From positions 3,410,001-3,474,000 of the forward strand of contig CP021220.1 in the NCBI GenBank assembly GCA_003999685.1: a DNA stretch of 64,000 bases, given 5' to 3'. Of this stretch, positions 22,301-34,725 are shown one piece after another (the first letter of the stretch is position 1; each line of letters begins with the position of its first letter). The notes under the pieces are model-generated. The model had not been told where the DNA came from. It worked only from the letters and a program-made list of their open reading frames with translations, and searched no databases. A program made the translations under genes and the position numbers. Origin of the DNA: Taiwanofungus camphoratus. Lineage: Eukaryota; Basidiomycota; Agaricomycetes; Polyporales; Taiwanofungaceae.

Positions 22301-22556
22301 TCGCCATAAACGGCGAGTGAGTTTGGGGATGCTCAAAGCCCGCATTGACAGCGAGATTGCAGCATCAAGCACGGCCTCTCGTCCATCATCCAGAATTGCA
22401 TCGCATGGAGAAGAGTACACGGGTCTTCCGACGGTCGTCGAACCTGGGTCTCGATCTGGATCACCTCATAGCCAGGTTTTGAGAAAACCCCAGTTCTTGG
22501 ATGATGCTCATATTTTCTGGTGTCACTCATGCCAAGGAGACCTTGTGATTCTATAG
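19390..22556 (+). CDS. Golgin-like long coiled-coil protein
   Basis: Starts MFEDDRAAKAARARAL, spliced (intron after Leu, GTACGT...ATATAG) to LKKRQQQKAAGGAAT, the N-terminal pattern seen in GM130/Bug1-type golgins, which tether vesicles at the Golgi. A Ser/Pro linker follows. Repeated exons each encode 40-60 residues of heptad coiled coil (for example SLLESEKVSLTASLERFKQA, IVSLTSEKAALARVVERLKT, LVSEKASLTSSLERL), a single open exon of over 1.5 kb (20840-22556) with continuous heptads, then a Ser/Arg-rich segment. The end is unusual: QFLDDAHIFWCHSCQGDLVI, a C-x-x-C pair at the last dozen residues. Exon joints at 19640-19750 and around 20250-20770 are approximate. The golgin assignment rests on the N-terminus and coiled coil and is moderate. 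Confidence 0.7.
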
Positions 22557-22742
22557 GGCTGTAAATGTACACAAAAGAGTATGCTCGACATTAATGTACA
22601 AATGGGTAACAAGTCGGACACATGTGTATCTTATTATGTGCGATCATGGGTATGCTGTACGCCCGATATTAAGGAATGATTGTTAAGTTATACTTATCAT
22701 ACAAGATTCAAGGTCTCCATAAACGACGCTTCAAGATTTTGA
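22557..22742. terminator. Shared 3' region of two convergent genes
   Basis: The stop codons of the golgin-like gene and of the minus-strand gene are 186 bases apart. Both 3' untranslated ends must lie here. AT-rich words such as TTAATGTAC and TTATACTTATC occur, but no defined poly(A) signal is placed. Confidence 0.4.
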
Positions 22743-25700
22743 CTATCTCAAGGAGAGGTTGTTGCGCTTCGTCTTCAACTTGACCAACTTTTGCAGTAGA
22801 TCCTATACGCGATAGGCCATCAGCAAAATGCGCTGTGAGGTAGATGTAATGCCAGGCTTACTTGTATTTCATCTGGTTTCAAGGTACCTTTTCCGCGCTC
22901 CTCTTCGAGACCCTTCTCGATGCTGTCCAGAATTTCGCTCATAAGATCACGGTAATTTACCCCGAAGAACTGGGTGAGCTTGGCAGCTCTACGGCGGCGG
23001 CGCTGAAACGTCGAGTCCTCCGGAGAGCCCAAGGTCCATTCCGACGAAACAGACATCATAGAGGTGCGTGATGGAAGAGAGCGACGGCGCTCTGCCTTGG
23101 TCGGAGAGCTGATGCTGATGAGGTCATCCGGTGGAGATGCATCGTCCACCCCATCATACCGGTTGCCGCTGAGATAGTCGTGCAACTCGGCTAGCGATTG
23201 CTTGTCGTCCTGTTGGGGATACAACATGAGCAGACGATACAGCGCTGATATTTGACATGACTGACGCGATCAATAATATCATTCAACGAGTTCAACGAGT
23301 GACGATAATGCAAATACACGTTGGACACCGATGCAATCAGATCGGGCTCCGAATCGTTGCCCGTAGGACTCAGCAGCGGTTTGGCGGACTCGGCAGTCCC
23401 GGGGCGACCATTTTTTTTGGACTTTCCTTTGTAAGCCGACTGATTGAGGTTCCGGGAAATAGACGAAGACGGGCTGTGAGACGGATGCTTGGGAGAAGAG
23501 GGGGGTTGCCAGGGCTTTGCACCCGCGGCTGCCACACTGCTGCCCGGCGAGGACACTGCCTGGCGAGTGTGATATAGCTTCTGCGGCGGAGCAACGCCAA
23601 ACATCTACGGTTTTACCATTAGGCTGACGGTAGCTTGTACCCACATGACGGCGATACGCACCTTCTCCATTTTGACCGCCCTTCGCACGTTGATGGCCTT
23701 CTCTCTCTCGTTCAGCTCCTCCTTCAGCCTGTCGATGTCGTCGGACCACGTCCCAGGCATCTCTGCCGCAGAACTGCTTCGTCTTCGCCGTACACGGATC
23801 TTACGCAATTCACCCGCGCCGCCTTCGTCTACACAGTCCGATGGCGACGCAGAAGCTGGAGGGGGCAACGGGACGCCCTCCTCGAGTGGCCCGAGGACTA
23901 GATGAGTGGGCACGCGGGAACCGAGGAAACGATGCAGCTTCGCCAGTTGTTCTCTTTTGCGGCGTCGGTCCTCTTCAGCCTGTTGTTCGGACGAGAGACT
24001 ATCGAGGATCGAAGGTGTAGTGGGGGAGAGTGGCGAGGTGAGGCGTGGGTGGAGTTTGGGCGTCTCGGCGAAGAGAAGGTCCGAAACGGCATCTGGGGAA
24101 GCTTCGCCGTCTGACAGATCTATGAAGGACGTCGGCGAGCCAGAAGCACCTGCACGCTGCTCGTAGCCGTTCTCGCTCTCCCAGTCACTAAACGGGACAC
24201 CTTCCTGCGTGCCTATCTCGATCACGTGTTGCCATTCCCCGCTGATGGTGCTCACCGAATGACCGTCTTCGGCTGAGGGTCGGCCCATAGACGGAAACTC
24301 CTGCGGGCTCAACGGCGTCGAATACCGCCGTGCACCGCGATGGACGTGTGTGCCTTCCGCGAGCGGCCAGACAATGCGGTTGTGCGCCACGTACAGCGGT
24401 ACCATGGGGTCGTCCAGCATGGACGCCGCCTGCTTGTGATGCTTCCGCTTGGATGTCTTCTGCGCCAGCGCGCCGGGCACAGGGAGACAGCCATTCACAT
24501 TGATGGTGTCGTCCTCATACCGTTCTGTCGCAACTCCTGGGGGGCGCCCAAACACCTGCGTGAGCTTTCGTGTCTTGCGGATGCGCTCGGCCCGCTCCTC
24601 GGGCGGTAGCAGGTTTGTCGTAGACGGTACATGGCGAATGTTCCGCTCCATATCAGGCGCGGATCCCTCGACAAGCTTCTTAGTGGGATCTGAGCGGGAT
24701 CTTTCTGACGGCGGTTGCGCAGACCTCGACCGTCTGAAGTTCGGCTTCGGGGCGGTAGGCAGCGGGGGTTTCTCAGAGCTGGTAGTCGTCGTCAGGCGTG
24801 ACAGGGTGGGTTTCGTGGACGATACGGAGTACTGGAAACTATTAAGATCTTGACTAGTGTACGACATAGGTGACGCAGGTAGGGTCAATGGGGCACCCGA
24901 ATAGGCGGGCCTTTCCATTTGTGCATATTGCGGAAAATCCGGAGAATGGGGCGGAGGGGAGGTCGGGGAAGTCATGTCAATGAATGATTCTCGATCTGTG
25001 TTCATGCTGGACCGGCCGAGCGAACGATACTGCGAGGGGTCGAAAGAATGTTGATTAGAAGAGTATATCGTACTTGAGATGCTTATGTGGGTCTCAGTAG
25101 GAGTAGATAATGGTTCGTGAGTAGAGTCTGAAGAGGGAGACATGCTGCGTGTGGAGGGTTGCGACATATGAGACTCGGCGCGGGCGTGGGAAAGTACCGA
25201 ACCCCGACGCGGCATTGGCGACGCTTGACCTGGGCTCGCAACTGCCGCCGTCGGAGACGATGGAACAACCGCACGCGACGACGGCGGAAGCGAACTGGTT
25301 TTAGATCCATCGACTGTGATCAGGAAACATATTAATTATTGGCCGTTGTTAGACGGACGATGCTATAGAGACCACGCACTCGGAGAGCCAGGTGCACTCG
25401 AAGGAGGCGGGCTGGTGGGCTTCCCCCTGTCCAGCATTCGACGGTACTGACGGATCAACGCGTCTTTGCCCGTCTTTTCTGCAAACCTGCTCGTTTGCAG
25501 GTCAGCATCGCTCACGCGCCTTCCGCAACGCAAACTGGACTCTGAGCCCGAGAGAACGTTTAAAGCGTTCTTGCTCTTGCCCAGCATCTTTTCGACGCGT
25601 TGCAACGACGACAGTCCACGATAGTGACGCGGTGATGATCGTGGGCCATCATTCGGAGACTCTTCGAGTTGCGGAGAAGACGGCGAGGGCGGAGGTGCTT

Positions 25701-26253
25701 GTGATATGCGGGGGTCGTCACGCAGTCGTACAGATACGACGGACAGATTCATGCGTGAGTTGTTCTCGGCACCGTTGTCCGTGCTCACCGCGTCGGGAGA
25801 AGCTTGGCTGTCCCCTCCAACTGTCAGGATCGAATCTTGGTGTCTCAGATATGACAGTCGAGGCACAGGATTAATATATGGGTTCGATGCCGAAGCTCCA
25901 GCGGTGCTAGGACTGAGACGGTACGGCGAAGTCGTCGGAGAGTTTGGCACCGACGCTGGTGAATGATCTGTGCTCGTCGCTGGTGAGATGGGCGACGAGG
26001 GCTTGGCTGATCTAGTCCGACTCTTTGGGCGCGGTGGCGGAGGCAAGCCACCTCCTGCAGCCGGACCGATAGTTGTTCCCAACGCACCTAGACGTGTCTT
26101 CTCGTCATATTCCAGCGCAGCATGGAGGTTGTATGAGATGACAAGGGACCTCGAACTCGAGGCAGGGGACGAGTCGTGTGAAGAATGCTCATGGTTGCCC
26201 CGGTCATTAGATGGAGTGTGCTCTGCGGTGGTGCGGTCATCTGCCTTCGTCAT
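22743..26253 (-). CDS. Large disordered protein with repeated L-x-x-x-(L/F)-G motif
   Basis: I do not know this family. The first exon (26253 to about 25385) starts MTKADDRTTAEH and is Ser/Pro-rich. A GTGCGT...CTAAC...CACAG intron (about 68 bases) removes an apparent stop and joins GSP to IDGSKTSSLPPS in frame with the 530-codon middle exon. Two more introns lead to DEIQ-DLLQKLVKLKTKR and a stop at 22743. The most telling feature is one motif seen four times: SLQRVEKMLGKSK (near 25590), TRKLTQVFGRPPG (near 24555), QLAKLHRFLGSRVP (near 23925) and AAKLTQFFGVNYRDLM (near 22970). The last is followed by a helical, conserved-looking end (SEILDSIEKGLEEE). A scaffold with short docking motifs is one possible reading. 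Starting upstream of 26253 cannot be excluded. Confidence 0.65.
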
Positions 26254-27086
26254 TTGCGTGTATGTAGCGTGAAAGTCGTGAATGGCACGGCAATGCCAGA
26301 GTGATTGAGGATGTCGTGAGCTGCCTTGCTCGACCACTACAAGGAACAGCAGAGGGCGGCGCAGCACAGATAACGGTATTTACCACTGGCCTCTGTGCAC
26401 TCGGCTGGGTGGCCACGTGCGACAACAGAGCTTGAGGGTTATGTGATCAAGAACATTCAGACGAAGCGATCGAGTCTGTCGCAATGGCGACCAGAGCGCC
26501 CATACAATGCAATCTTATTTGTATTGCGGAACGCCATTCCCCGCACCAGCCCTCAGGCCATAGCCAAAAACATGACCTGCCGCAGTGTTCTGGCTGCTGT
26601 TGCACGCAGCAAACGCGAGGACTGACATGCTTCAACTGTCGACCAACTTACATAACGTTTGTAATCAACCGAGAGCTGAAGGGTCGCGGAACGTTTCACG
26701 CAGTCGATTTCACCGGGACCAGGCACCAGGCCCCTCGGCACCGAAACACTGCAGTTAACGCTGTGGGGGTGATTATCGGATAATCAGCCCGCTCTCAATG
26801 ATAGATAGCTCGCGACGGCATGCAGGGCAGAGCGTATTGTGCACAACAACGAAGAAGAGCTATGGTGCTCACCGCAGTCATGGCACGCAGCTCTCATCGA
26901 TGGAGATTCGCGCACACCAACGTGCATGCAAGGTTATCAACCATCAAGAACACGCGTTCTTGGATTTGTATGTGGGTGTACGTAACGTGACAAGTAAGAA
27001 GGAGCAAAGAGGCAATGACGGATAGTCCAATAGTGCGTGTAGGGATACAATGTGACGGGACAGCGACAGATGTAGATGTGAGAAGT
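26254..27086. other. Intergenic 0.8 kb, no gene seen
   Basis: Upstream region of the disordered-protein gene and downstream region of the PH-SMP gene. Overlapping frames on both strands (for example 26447-26741) have no coherent composition. No RNA gene or repeat was recognised. Confidence 0.4.
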
Positions 27087-30000
27087 CTAAATAGGAGCTG
27101 GGACTCTCCGTGGAGGTAACGCTGGCGGTTTGGGTCTTGCCACTGGAGGGGAAGAAGGCGGGGTCCCAGACGTCAGCGGTGCGGAAGCCGAACTCGTGTT
27201 CTCTCCCTCGTCGTTTGACGGACCAGGTGACGCCGGTGTGCTTGCAGGACGCTCAAGCGATGAACGCTTGCTTCTATCCTTGGATACAATTGATTGTAAC
27301 GCCGCCGAGGCCGGCGAGGAAGCAGGATCCGCTTCAGCTGCACGCTTGACAACTTCAGGCTTGGTGTGAAAAGCCAAGGCGGAGTTGGTACGGGGAGGCA
27401 GCGGAGGTGGTACGGGGCGTGACAAGGGCAATTCGGTTGGGGCATCTGACGACGGCGGCGCAGCATCTTGATCTCCTGTGACCCCAGATTGGGATCGAGG
27501 CGTAGATTCTGTACTCCGGGGCGCTTGCCCAGAAGAGGGATTGGGATTCTTCCACAGACGATACACACTTTGAATGGCAGGCTTCTTCGGCTCTGAAGGC
27601 GCGGGGAGCGGGGGAGGAGCGTAGCCCATGGACATGACTTCGCCTCGATGACTGGCGTGTATACCCGGAATTGTCATCGTTTTCGCCTGAGGGGGCTGAG
27701 TTTGAATCGGCGCCAGCGGATGCTCAGGCTCGACTGGTTCCTCAGGAGTGGTACTTTCGCGAGAGCGATCCGACTTCTGCGATACACTCCTCTGCAGAGG
27801 TAGCGAGGGTGACACTCCTTCGGAGTGAGAAGAGGATCCTATAGTATCCGCGCTGGGTCCAGGCAAGGGTGACGACGGGAAGGCATCTATAGAATAAGGT
27901 GTCGAAGGGCCGCTTTCATGAAGGTTAGCAGGAGAAACACTGCGTGCTCTCTCCTTGCCTTTGGAGGTCTGAGGAATCAGAATAGGATCAGAACGAAGAT
28001 CCGTACTCAGAGTGTTTTCCCCTCGAGACTCTCGTTCCTGTTCTTTCCTCTGTGTAACGTGACCCCTGACCTCGGCATAGCTAGGTTTTGCCCTGTATGT
28101 CCTTGGATCTGGCTGGTGTTGCTCATGTGTAGCATCGCCACTACGACTGCCTCCGCTGTCTTTCCTGAGCCCACCCCAGTTGACACCCCATTTACGCATA
28201 GTTTCCTTCGCAGTATTGCTGAGAGCCTGTTTGTCCCCGGCGCGAGACTTGAGCGTCTGAAGGAACGTTGATGTCGAACTCGATGCAGAACTACGTCCGA
28301 AGCCGCCTATCAGCGACGGACTCTTGGGCCCCTGTGAGTCCGAACGTGCGCCTGAGGACTCATCATCGGAAGAGGTCTGACCAGACGTTTCCCGGGATGA
28401 CGAAGACCGGGAATGCTGTGACGATGATCGGCGAGCCATGTTCGGTGACAAGTAATCATTTCCCTCTCCTTGGGTACGGTCGGGCTGAGGGGTGCTCTCA
28501 TCCGAGCGTCCACCTCCCACATTGATCGGCGTAGAGCTTGACCTCCGCGTTAATGTGCTTTCAAATTCGGATGGCCGGCCCCTTGAAACAGTATCCCCAA
28601 CGTCCTCGAATGCTCTCCCATCAGGCACAGGCACATTAGACTCGCTCTCAGGTGGACTTCCCACCCATGTCCGCCGTCTCAGAGGGGAGGTACTTGGGAC
28701 AGACTTGGAACTGTTGCTCATATCTTGACGCGCATCCTGCGCGCTCTCCAGAGAGCCTGGGAGATACTTCGCGTCTATCTCGGGTTCCTCAGCCGATTGA
28801 GAGCGCTGTACGGGTGGATGCTCGGGATCCGTAGGCATAGGCTTTTGAAGCTCAGCAGCGGACGCAGAGACCGTTGATCGACTGTCGTCTACAATGTTGT
28901 TCAGTGAGGAGTATGAGGATGAAGGCGTCTCGTGGCGGGAGGCGTCTGCCCAGATGCCGCCACGATGTTGATACTGGGAGCTGTCGAAAAATGATATATC
29001 ATCCATGTTCGGCAACACCATAGATTCTTGCAACTGCGATGGTATTATATGCAACGTTCGAGATTAAAATGGAGATCCTCACTCACCACTTCCTTTACTC
29101 TTGACTGTATGGTGCTCAAGACCATGCTCCATGTGATTTGACGGTCACTCACGACTGGCTCGATGTCCAAAACGAGCTTCGGCATTTGCGTAAAAGCATA
29201 CCATATCCGACTGCTCGGTGGTCGCTTGACCTTTACCAACATATTTCCCTCCATCTCTCTTATGACCATAGCCAGTACCAGTTTCACCGCATATGTTTTG
29301 AACCTTGCTCCAAGATTGATGGTGGCAGTTGCTTCGAGAATGATACGAAATTCCCCCTTGTAATGCATATGGAGTTCCAGTGCAGCATCCCCTTCTTTCG
29401 TCAATTCTTTGAGCATGGGCTTGCTCAACGTTGGTGCTTTATTGCCGACAGATACCTCCCTGACAATGACATCCGTCAGGAACCCGGGCCGCTTAACCTT
29501 GTTAATCTTCTTCATCAGTCGCCCAATAATGTAATTCTCCAATGTTTGCGTACGGTAGTAGCTGAAAAATATCCGACCAAGGAGAGCATTGAGCCACCGC
29601 ATTGGAATGACGTCTGGCTGCTCATCCAAGGTGGCTACAAGGTGTGACATGTCGGTGGGCTTGAAGACCGGCTGAAGGGGGGTCAAAGTAGGCACGTTTG
29701 CTGGATTGTCGGAGGCATGCACGAGTGCGTGATACCAATCCTCCATGTCCACGACCGACCGGACGAAGATGAACCACGGCGTCGAGATGTCTAGAGCCTC
29801 ATCCCGAGCCTCCTCCAGCCGTTTTTCAGCCTCGACCAGCTTCTCGCACTCTTTCTGCCTCTGCTTCGGACTGCCGTCTATCTCATCGACTTTCTCCTCG
29901 AGATTGTCCTCCTGGAGCTTCATCTCCTTAGTGACACTGGGCATTTCCTTCTGCGGCTGCGGAATTTTTGGCTTCAAGCAGATGGCGTTGCGCTTGGAGA

Positions 30001-30505
30001 AGAGCTCCCCGTCCAGAAGGCCTTCGGGATAGATTACGACATCGTGCCCACCCAGTTCGATGGCGGCCTCGCACTCAGTCATGCTCTCGTCCTCGTAGAG
30101 GTAGAGCACTTTACCCTTCAGTACCACGTACCACGTGTCCTTCGGTCGCGAACGCTTCGAATCTTTCGACCTGGCGTCCCAGAATCCGCGGACCATACCG
30201 ACATAGGATCCATCGGATGGCTGCTGCTCGAACGTCCGACGTACCATCAGCCAGGTTTTGCGCACCTTGGGGAATTCATTGACGTCGGACGGAGCCGATG
30301 CTGAACTTGTCGACAGCAGGTCTTCGTTCTGCAGCTCCTCACTCTCATGGGGTTGCTCTGAGCATTCCTTGGAGACTTTCTTCTCGTCAGATTCGCCAAC
30401 GGGTACGGATGTGTAAGCCGTGTAGAAAATGAGTCCCAGTATGACCAGTGGTATGAACGTGATACCCCCGAGTAAGTAGGCATACAACAACGTCTTCAAG
30501 GACAT
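27087..30505 (-). CDS. ER membrane PH-SMP lipid-transfer protein (Nvj2/TEX2-like)
   Basis: The N-terminus has one strong membrane helix ([20 protein letters not shown]), placing it in the endoplasmic reticulum. A PH domain follows (from [13 protein letters not shown] through [20 protein letters not shown] and [20 protein letters not shown] to [20 protein letters not shown]). The SMP lipid-binding module then starts at [20 protein letters not shown] and runs to [23 protein letters not shown] tubes carry lipids at organelle contact sites; Nvj2 acts at nucleus-vacuole and ER-Golgi contacts. One intron (GTGAGT near 29085 to CGCAG near 29050) joins SRVKEV in phase 0 to [16 protein letters not shown], uniting two long frames into about 1,120 residues. 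The C-terminal 600 residues are Ser/Pro-rich with poly-proline runs ([19 protein letters not shown]), possible SH3 ligands. Confidence 0.85.
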
Positions 30506-31572
30506 TGGACTGATGCTCTGGTCACCGGACCCTGTGATGTATGTCAGAGGAGCAAGTAGAGCGACTTGGGGGCCTCAAACGCAGTCAATATAGCAAAGAG
30601 CAGCTTGAAGCTCAGAGGTAAGTCTCCTGGATACATCACTCCGCGGGCGAGGCAGGGTGTCTGTGCCTACAGCAGCCACAATACGTGCATCGCACGTGCA
30701 TTCACATGCCTCATCGAAACCTCTGTACAACGGTGTACACCGTCCACACTATCGTTCTAACCCAAACATCTACTGGCACATTTATAGACTTCTCAGTGAG
30801 GAAGCCCCCTCTGCATTCGCACTTATGCCCACTGTCCACCATTTCGGAAAATCAATGGGACCGAAGATGCATTCACTGCCACACTGGCACGGTCACTATG
30901 ATACGCAGAACAATGTACAGAACCATATACAACTTGTCCTGCGGAGATAGCAACATTATGCTTTTCGCGGTCGCATATCCGCCCAGGCAGCCCACAGTGC
31001 AATAGCGGTGCCCAGAAGCGTGGGCGGAGACCCACACTAGATCAGTGACAATACTTAGGGCAGATATAGAGATCGATCCGTCTAGCCCGTTCTGTGAACA
31101 TTTCCACCACACTGTGAGGGGCGGAGTGGCCGTGATCTGTTGGGACATGAATGACAATCCGCCTGAACACATGCTCTTTTTCTTCTTGATGGAACAGGCC
31201 GCGAGAACATCCCCTTCGTCATCTGTTCCTCTGCATCCGGTAGCAAGGCGTGCCAATGTCCGTTTTCATACTGCCAATGTTCCGCAATCGGGAATGGGTC
31301 AGAAATGAGCGGGGGGAAAGCGCCGTTTAGGACCGGGTGTGTCGGCACAGTCAGGCGGCTGCCGAACAACGCATTTTGGAAGGGGACCATGCAAGTGGTA
31401 TTGCGGGGCTGTGAGGGACATGGTGTCACAACGATAGTGGGTATCGAAGGGCCTGATCCTGGAATTATCAGCTGTGCCTCCTGATTCTGATGCGCAGGTG
31501 AGATGGAAGAGCATCAATGGTTTGCATCACATACCACGGCAGACGATCTCCGCTTTCTGCGCGGCGCTCTTG
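30506..31572. other. Intergenic 1.1 kb, promoter of PH-SMP gene
   Basis: Holds the upstream region of the PH-SMP gene at its left and the 3' side of the next minus-strand gene at its right. Overlapping chance frames exist on both strands; none is coherent. No repeat is evident. Confidence 0.35.
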
Positions 31573-32400
31573 TCAAAGATATTGATCTATTGAGTCGACA
31601 CCCTCCCGGTAAAGGTGATACTGCTTGTTGGACAGTCTACAAAGCCGGTGTCAAGAAGGCAGTAATAGACGTCCATGTGAAAAAGATGCTTACCTTTGCA
31701 GGAGCATCCTTTTCTGAAGGGTAGTCCAATTCAGCCATTACACGAGCCAGATGCTCTATATCATCACGGAGAGTATTGTGTATTACCCAATACATTGGTG
31801 TGATGGACCTTGTGCACACTTCTGCCACCCGGGCCCATGAAACCTCAGGCAGCTGGTTGATGAAGTCGCGCAGCTCCATGTCGACATACTGAAATCACAT
31901 CAGTCCACATGAGCCGCGCAGTGTGCTCAAGTACTCACGAAAACATCCGAGTCTTCACCTTCTGTGCCCGGACACTCCTCCGTCTGGAGGTCGGAGTGGC
32001 TCACTGGCAGTGCTCGAGCAGCAGCTCTAGGCAACATGGACAACACGATGGTAGGGCGAGAACCCTGTTTTGGTGGATGACCGCGAAGATAGTTGCAGAG
32101 TCCGCCCCATATATCACCCTCGGTATGAGTTCCTAATAACTTCAATTGGAGGAAGCAAGACACGGACATCCGAACTGAGGTCACGTTTGGGACAATGTAG
32201 GAGATTGTCTTACTGTGATTGGCTCACCCGGCATTCGCAGTGCTGCGATCTCAATGGATACACCGGATACTGGATTCCCCGGAGACACGAGGTTCGGTCT
32301 CCGGATGCAACGCCGATTGTAGCAATGAACATGTGAAACAGCACTCTCCAGCGTACACCGATATAATGATGCGCAAGTCCTTCTCACGACGAGCGTAGAA
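31573..32400 (-). CDS. Hypothetical protein, multi-exon
   Basis: The last three exons are clear. About 32165-31938 encodes LLGTHTEGDIWGGLCNYLRG and on to EECPGTEGEDSDVF. 31890-31693 encodes DMELRDFINQLPEVSWARVA and on to LDYPSEKDAPAK. After a GTAAGC...CAACAAG intron comes QYHLYREGVDSIDQYL with stop at 31573. Upstream, a segment PGNPVSGVSIEIAALRMPGE (near 32240) looks coding, but the first exon and start are unresolved: ATG candidates lie near 32400 (MFYARREKDLRIIISVY) in another frame. I recognise no family. The helical segment DFINQLPEVSW...HLARVMAELD may be an interaction domain. Confidence 0.5.
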
Positions 32401-32607
32401 CATGAAGCAGCCCGAATTGCTGATTATTATGGGGTCTCATGAACGTCTTCCAAAGGCAGTATAAATTTAAGACTATAATTATTGACGCCGAAGCTAACAG
32501 AAACGAGCGTGACAGGCAGAGGTACAGCCAAAATGTAAACGAGTGATGAGTTTATGAACGTGTGCAAAATAATCTAAGGTAAGAGCAAACTTGGGGAGCA
32601 GTTTTGC

Positions 32608-34725
32608 TCAGCAAGCCGTTGATGAAGACCACCCGGTATTCTGTGCCCAGGCCCTGTCTATCCCATCGTAGGATACCGTTTCGCGGTGTCCCACAGGGTG
32701 AGGGAAATCAAATTGAAGCGACGCCATAGGGGGTCTGGCATTGACAGCAGTCGCCGCTGTCCAAGCGTCTTGCCAGCCAGACGAAGCAGGTGGTACCTCA
32801 TATCCGGATTCGTGCGCCGTTCTGACAGTCTCTGAAATAGGCTGCAACAGCAAGCAAGAAGAGTCGAGTGTCCGTGGACTTGACCCCAGACCTATACTCG
32901 GGCCGACCTCGATGCCTTCGGCCTCTGTAAAATCATCTTGTTCTGTTTCTTCTTCATCACAATCAATATCGATGTCCTCGTCTTCCTCGTACTCGAAATC
33001 CTCGTCATCTTCATCTTCGTCGTAGCACTCCATCTCCTGTCCGTTTGAAAGCTGAGACGATTGCGCAAGCTCCGTGCAAGAGTCGTGTGATTGGGGCATA
33101 GGTGTGCGATGATCTAAAGTCAGACCGGTATAATTTCTGAGAGCAGAAGGAATGGCCCGCACAGGCCGAGGATGTTGTAAGGTGACTTGTTGTACTACAG
33201 GTTGCGCTGATATTGTAGGATGTGGTAGAATGCGTGATATTGGAGACGCAAAGGAAATACATGTCTCGTTCTGCATGCCGTCGCAGAGTGTGTAAGCATT
33301 GGTAGAGGCGGATGACAATGATGAAGGAGGTAGTGATGTAAAGTCTTGTTCTGACCAATCGGGATAATCGTTTGCCAGAAAGGCAGGCGACACAGCGCTG
33401 GATCCGGCGCCATCTTGGCTAAAAGGCGGGTTCCATGTAGAATTTGTGGATTGCGGTGAATCGAACAGTGGGAAATCCAAGTTACTTGGTGCCTCGGGCC
33501 AGGTGTAACTTTGGAAGTCCTGCGAAAAGGCACAGCTAGCTCCGGAGCCATCGGCAGGGCTCATGCTGTAATTCGATACCTGACGCTCTGGCGCCATGTC
33601 ATCAATAAGCGACGGCCGTTGCCCATCGCTGTCCGATGAGCAAAACCAAGGCGCCGATTCCAGAGGCACGGGATCTTCTGAGTAAGGGGATGACATGGGT
33701 TCGCAAGATGAAAAGGAGCTGATGCTGGAGCCGGTGGGACAACGGTCAAGGGGTGACGGTGCTTCGAGAGAGAAGTCGAATCCGTTCGTGAGGAAGTATG
33801 AATTTTTATCCTGAGGAAGAGAGCAAGACGTCTCTGTATAAACTGAAGATGCAAGGAGTCGATCCTGAGTAAAAACAACACTGTAGATTACGAAGACCTA
33901 CAGTGGATATCCTCCGTTGTCGTGTGTTGGTCTTGGAAACGGGAACAAAAACAGTCACAGTGATGTGGGTCATTCAAAGCTTGCTGTTTCTCTATGGAGA
34001 CGTGTGGCGCGAATATGAACGGGGCGACGTTCGGATAGGATGAGCAGTGCATTTCGATATTGTCCACAGAGAGTGACGGTTGAGAGGAGTACAAGGACAG
34101 AAGACTCCCCGTTTTATAGACCTCACGAATAGCATCATGGCCGTAAGTGGCACTAGCACAGGCCACGGTAGTGGACAAAGCCTCTGGGACAAGAGCAGAT
34201 CCAGATGCGTGTTGTGGTTGCGAATCACGAATCCGAAGGGCAGATGAGCTTCCCGAATGAATTACTCGAGACCCAAGCCCAAGCGCCTAGAAGACATATC
34301 AGGTAAGATCAGTCCGGTATTGTGTCTCGGATACACATCATGGAAGCGGACAGAGCTTAGGCCATTGGCTGAAACTGAGTGCTACACATAAATGGGTCAA
34401 CCTGTGGGCCCAAAGTCCCGTGACAGCACAATGCTGATATGGCCAAATAAAGTACGACGCCGCGGTAGAGAAGGCCACTCACTGCGGACGCGTGTTTCTC
34501 ACAATCTTCAGTCAACCACGCCTCGTTTTGGCGTCCTGCGGCCACACTTTCCCGGACTTGTGGTTGTGAATAGTAGATCCGTACCGCCTGCGATGTTGTG
34601 CGACCACTATCATGGAACGACTGTCTGTCGTACGCGCTTCTCGCACGTTTCGTGAGAGGCTGCAGGACGTGGTTCGAGTCACCAGGAAGACACGAGTGAC
34701 GCCGCTTTCCGAGTATGAGAGACAT
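32608..34725 (-). CDS. Acidic Ser/Pro-rich protein, possible transcription regulator
   Basis: The best part is one long exon from about 33867 to the stop at 32608, which starts (after CTCAG) DRLLASSVYTETSCSLPQDK, passes CPTGSSISSFSSCEPMSSPY and SDGQRPSLIDDMAPERQVSN, and includes a strong acidic run (YDEDEDDEDFEYEEDEDIDI) typical of activation or histone-binding tails. The N-terminal exon at 34725 (MSLILGKRRHSCLPGDSNHV) has a basic KRRH and a KRAR patch that could be nuclear signals. A middle exon around 34285-33900 is Ser-rich with several Cys/His near its end. The phase at the 33890 intron does not fit the longest middle frame, so the middle may be split differently, or the 34725-34357 part may be a separate short gene. 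No DNA-binding domain was found. Confidence 0.5.

Noticed and set aside
25363-26253. Separate gene ending at the stop at 25363
   Set aside because: A GTGCGT...CTAAC...CACAG intron removes that stop and joins the next long frame in phase, so one gene is more economical.
34660-34700. GGTTCGAGTC resembling a tRNA B box
   Set aside because: It lies in the first exon of a protein-like frame on the other strand, and no A box or cloverleaf can be drawn around it.
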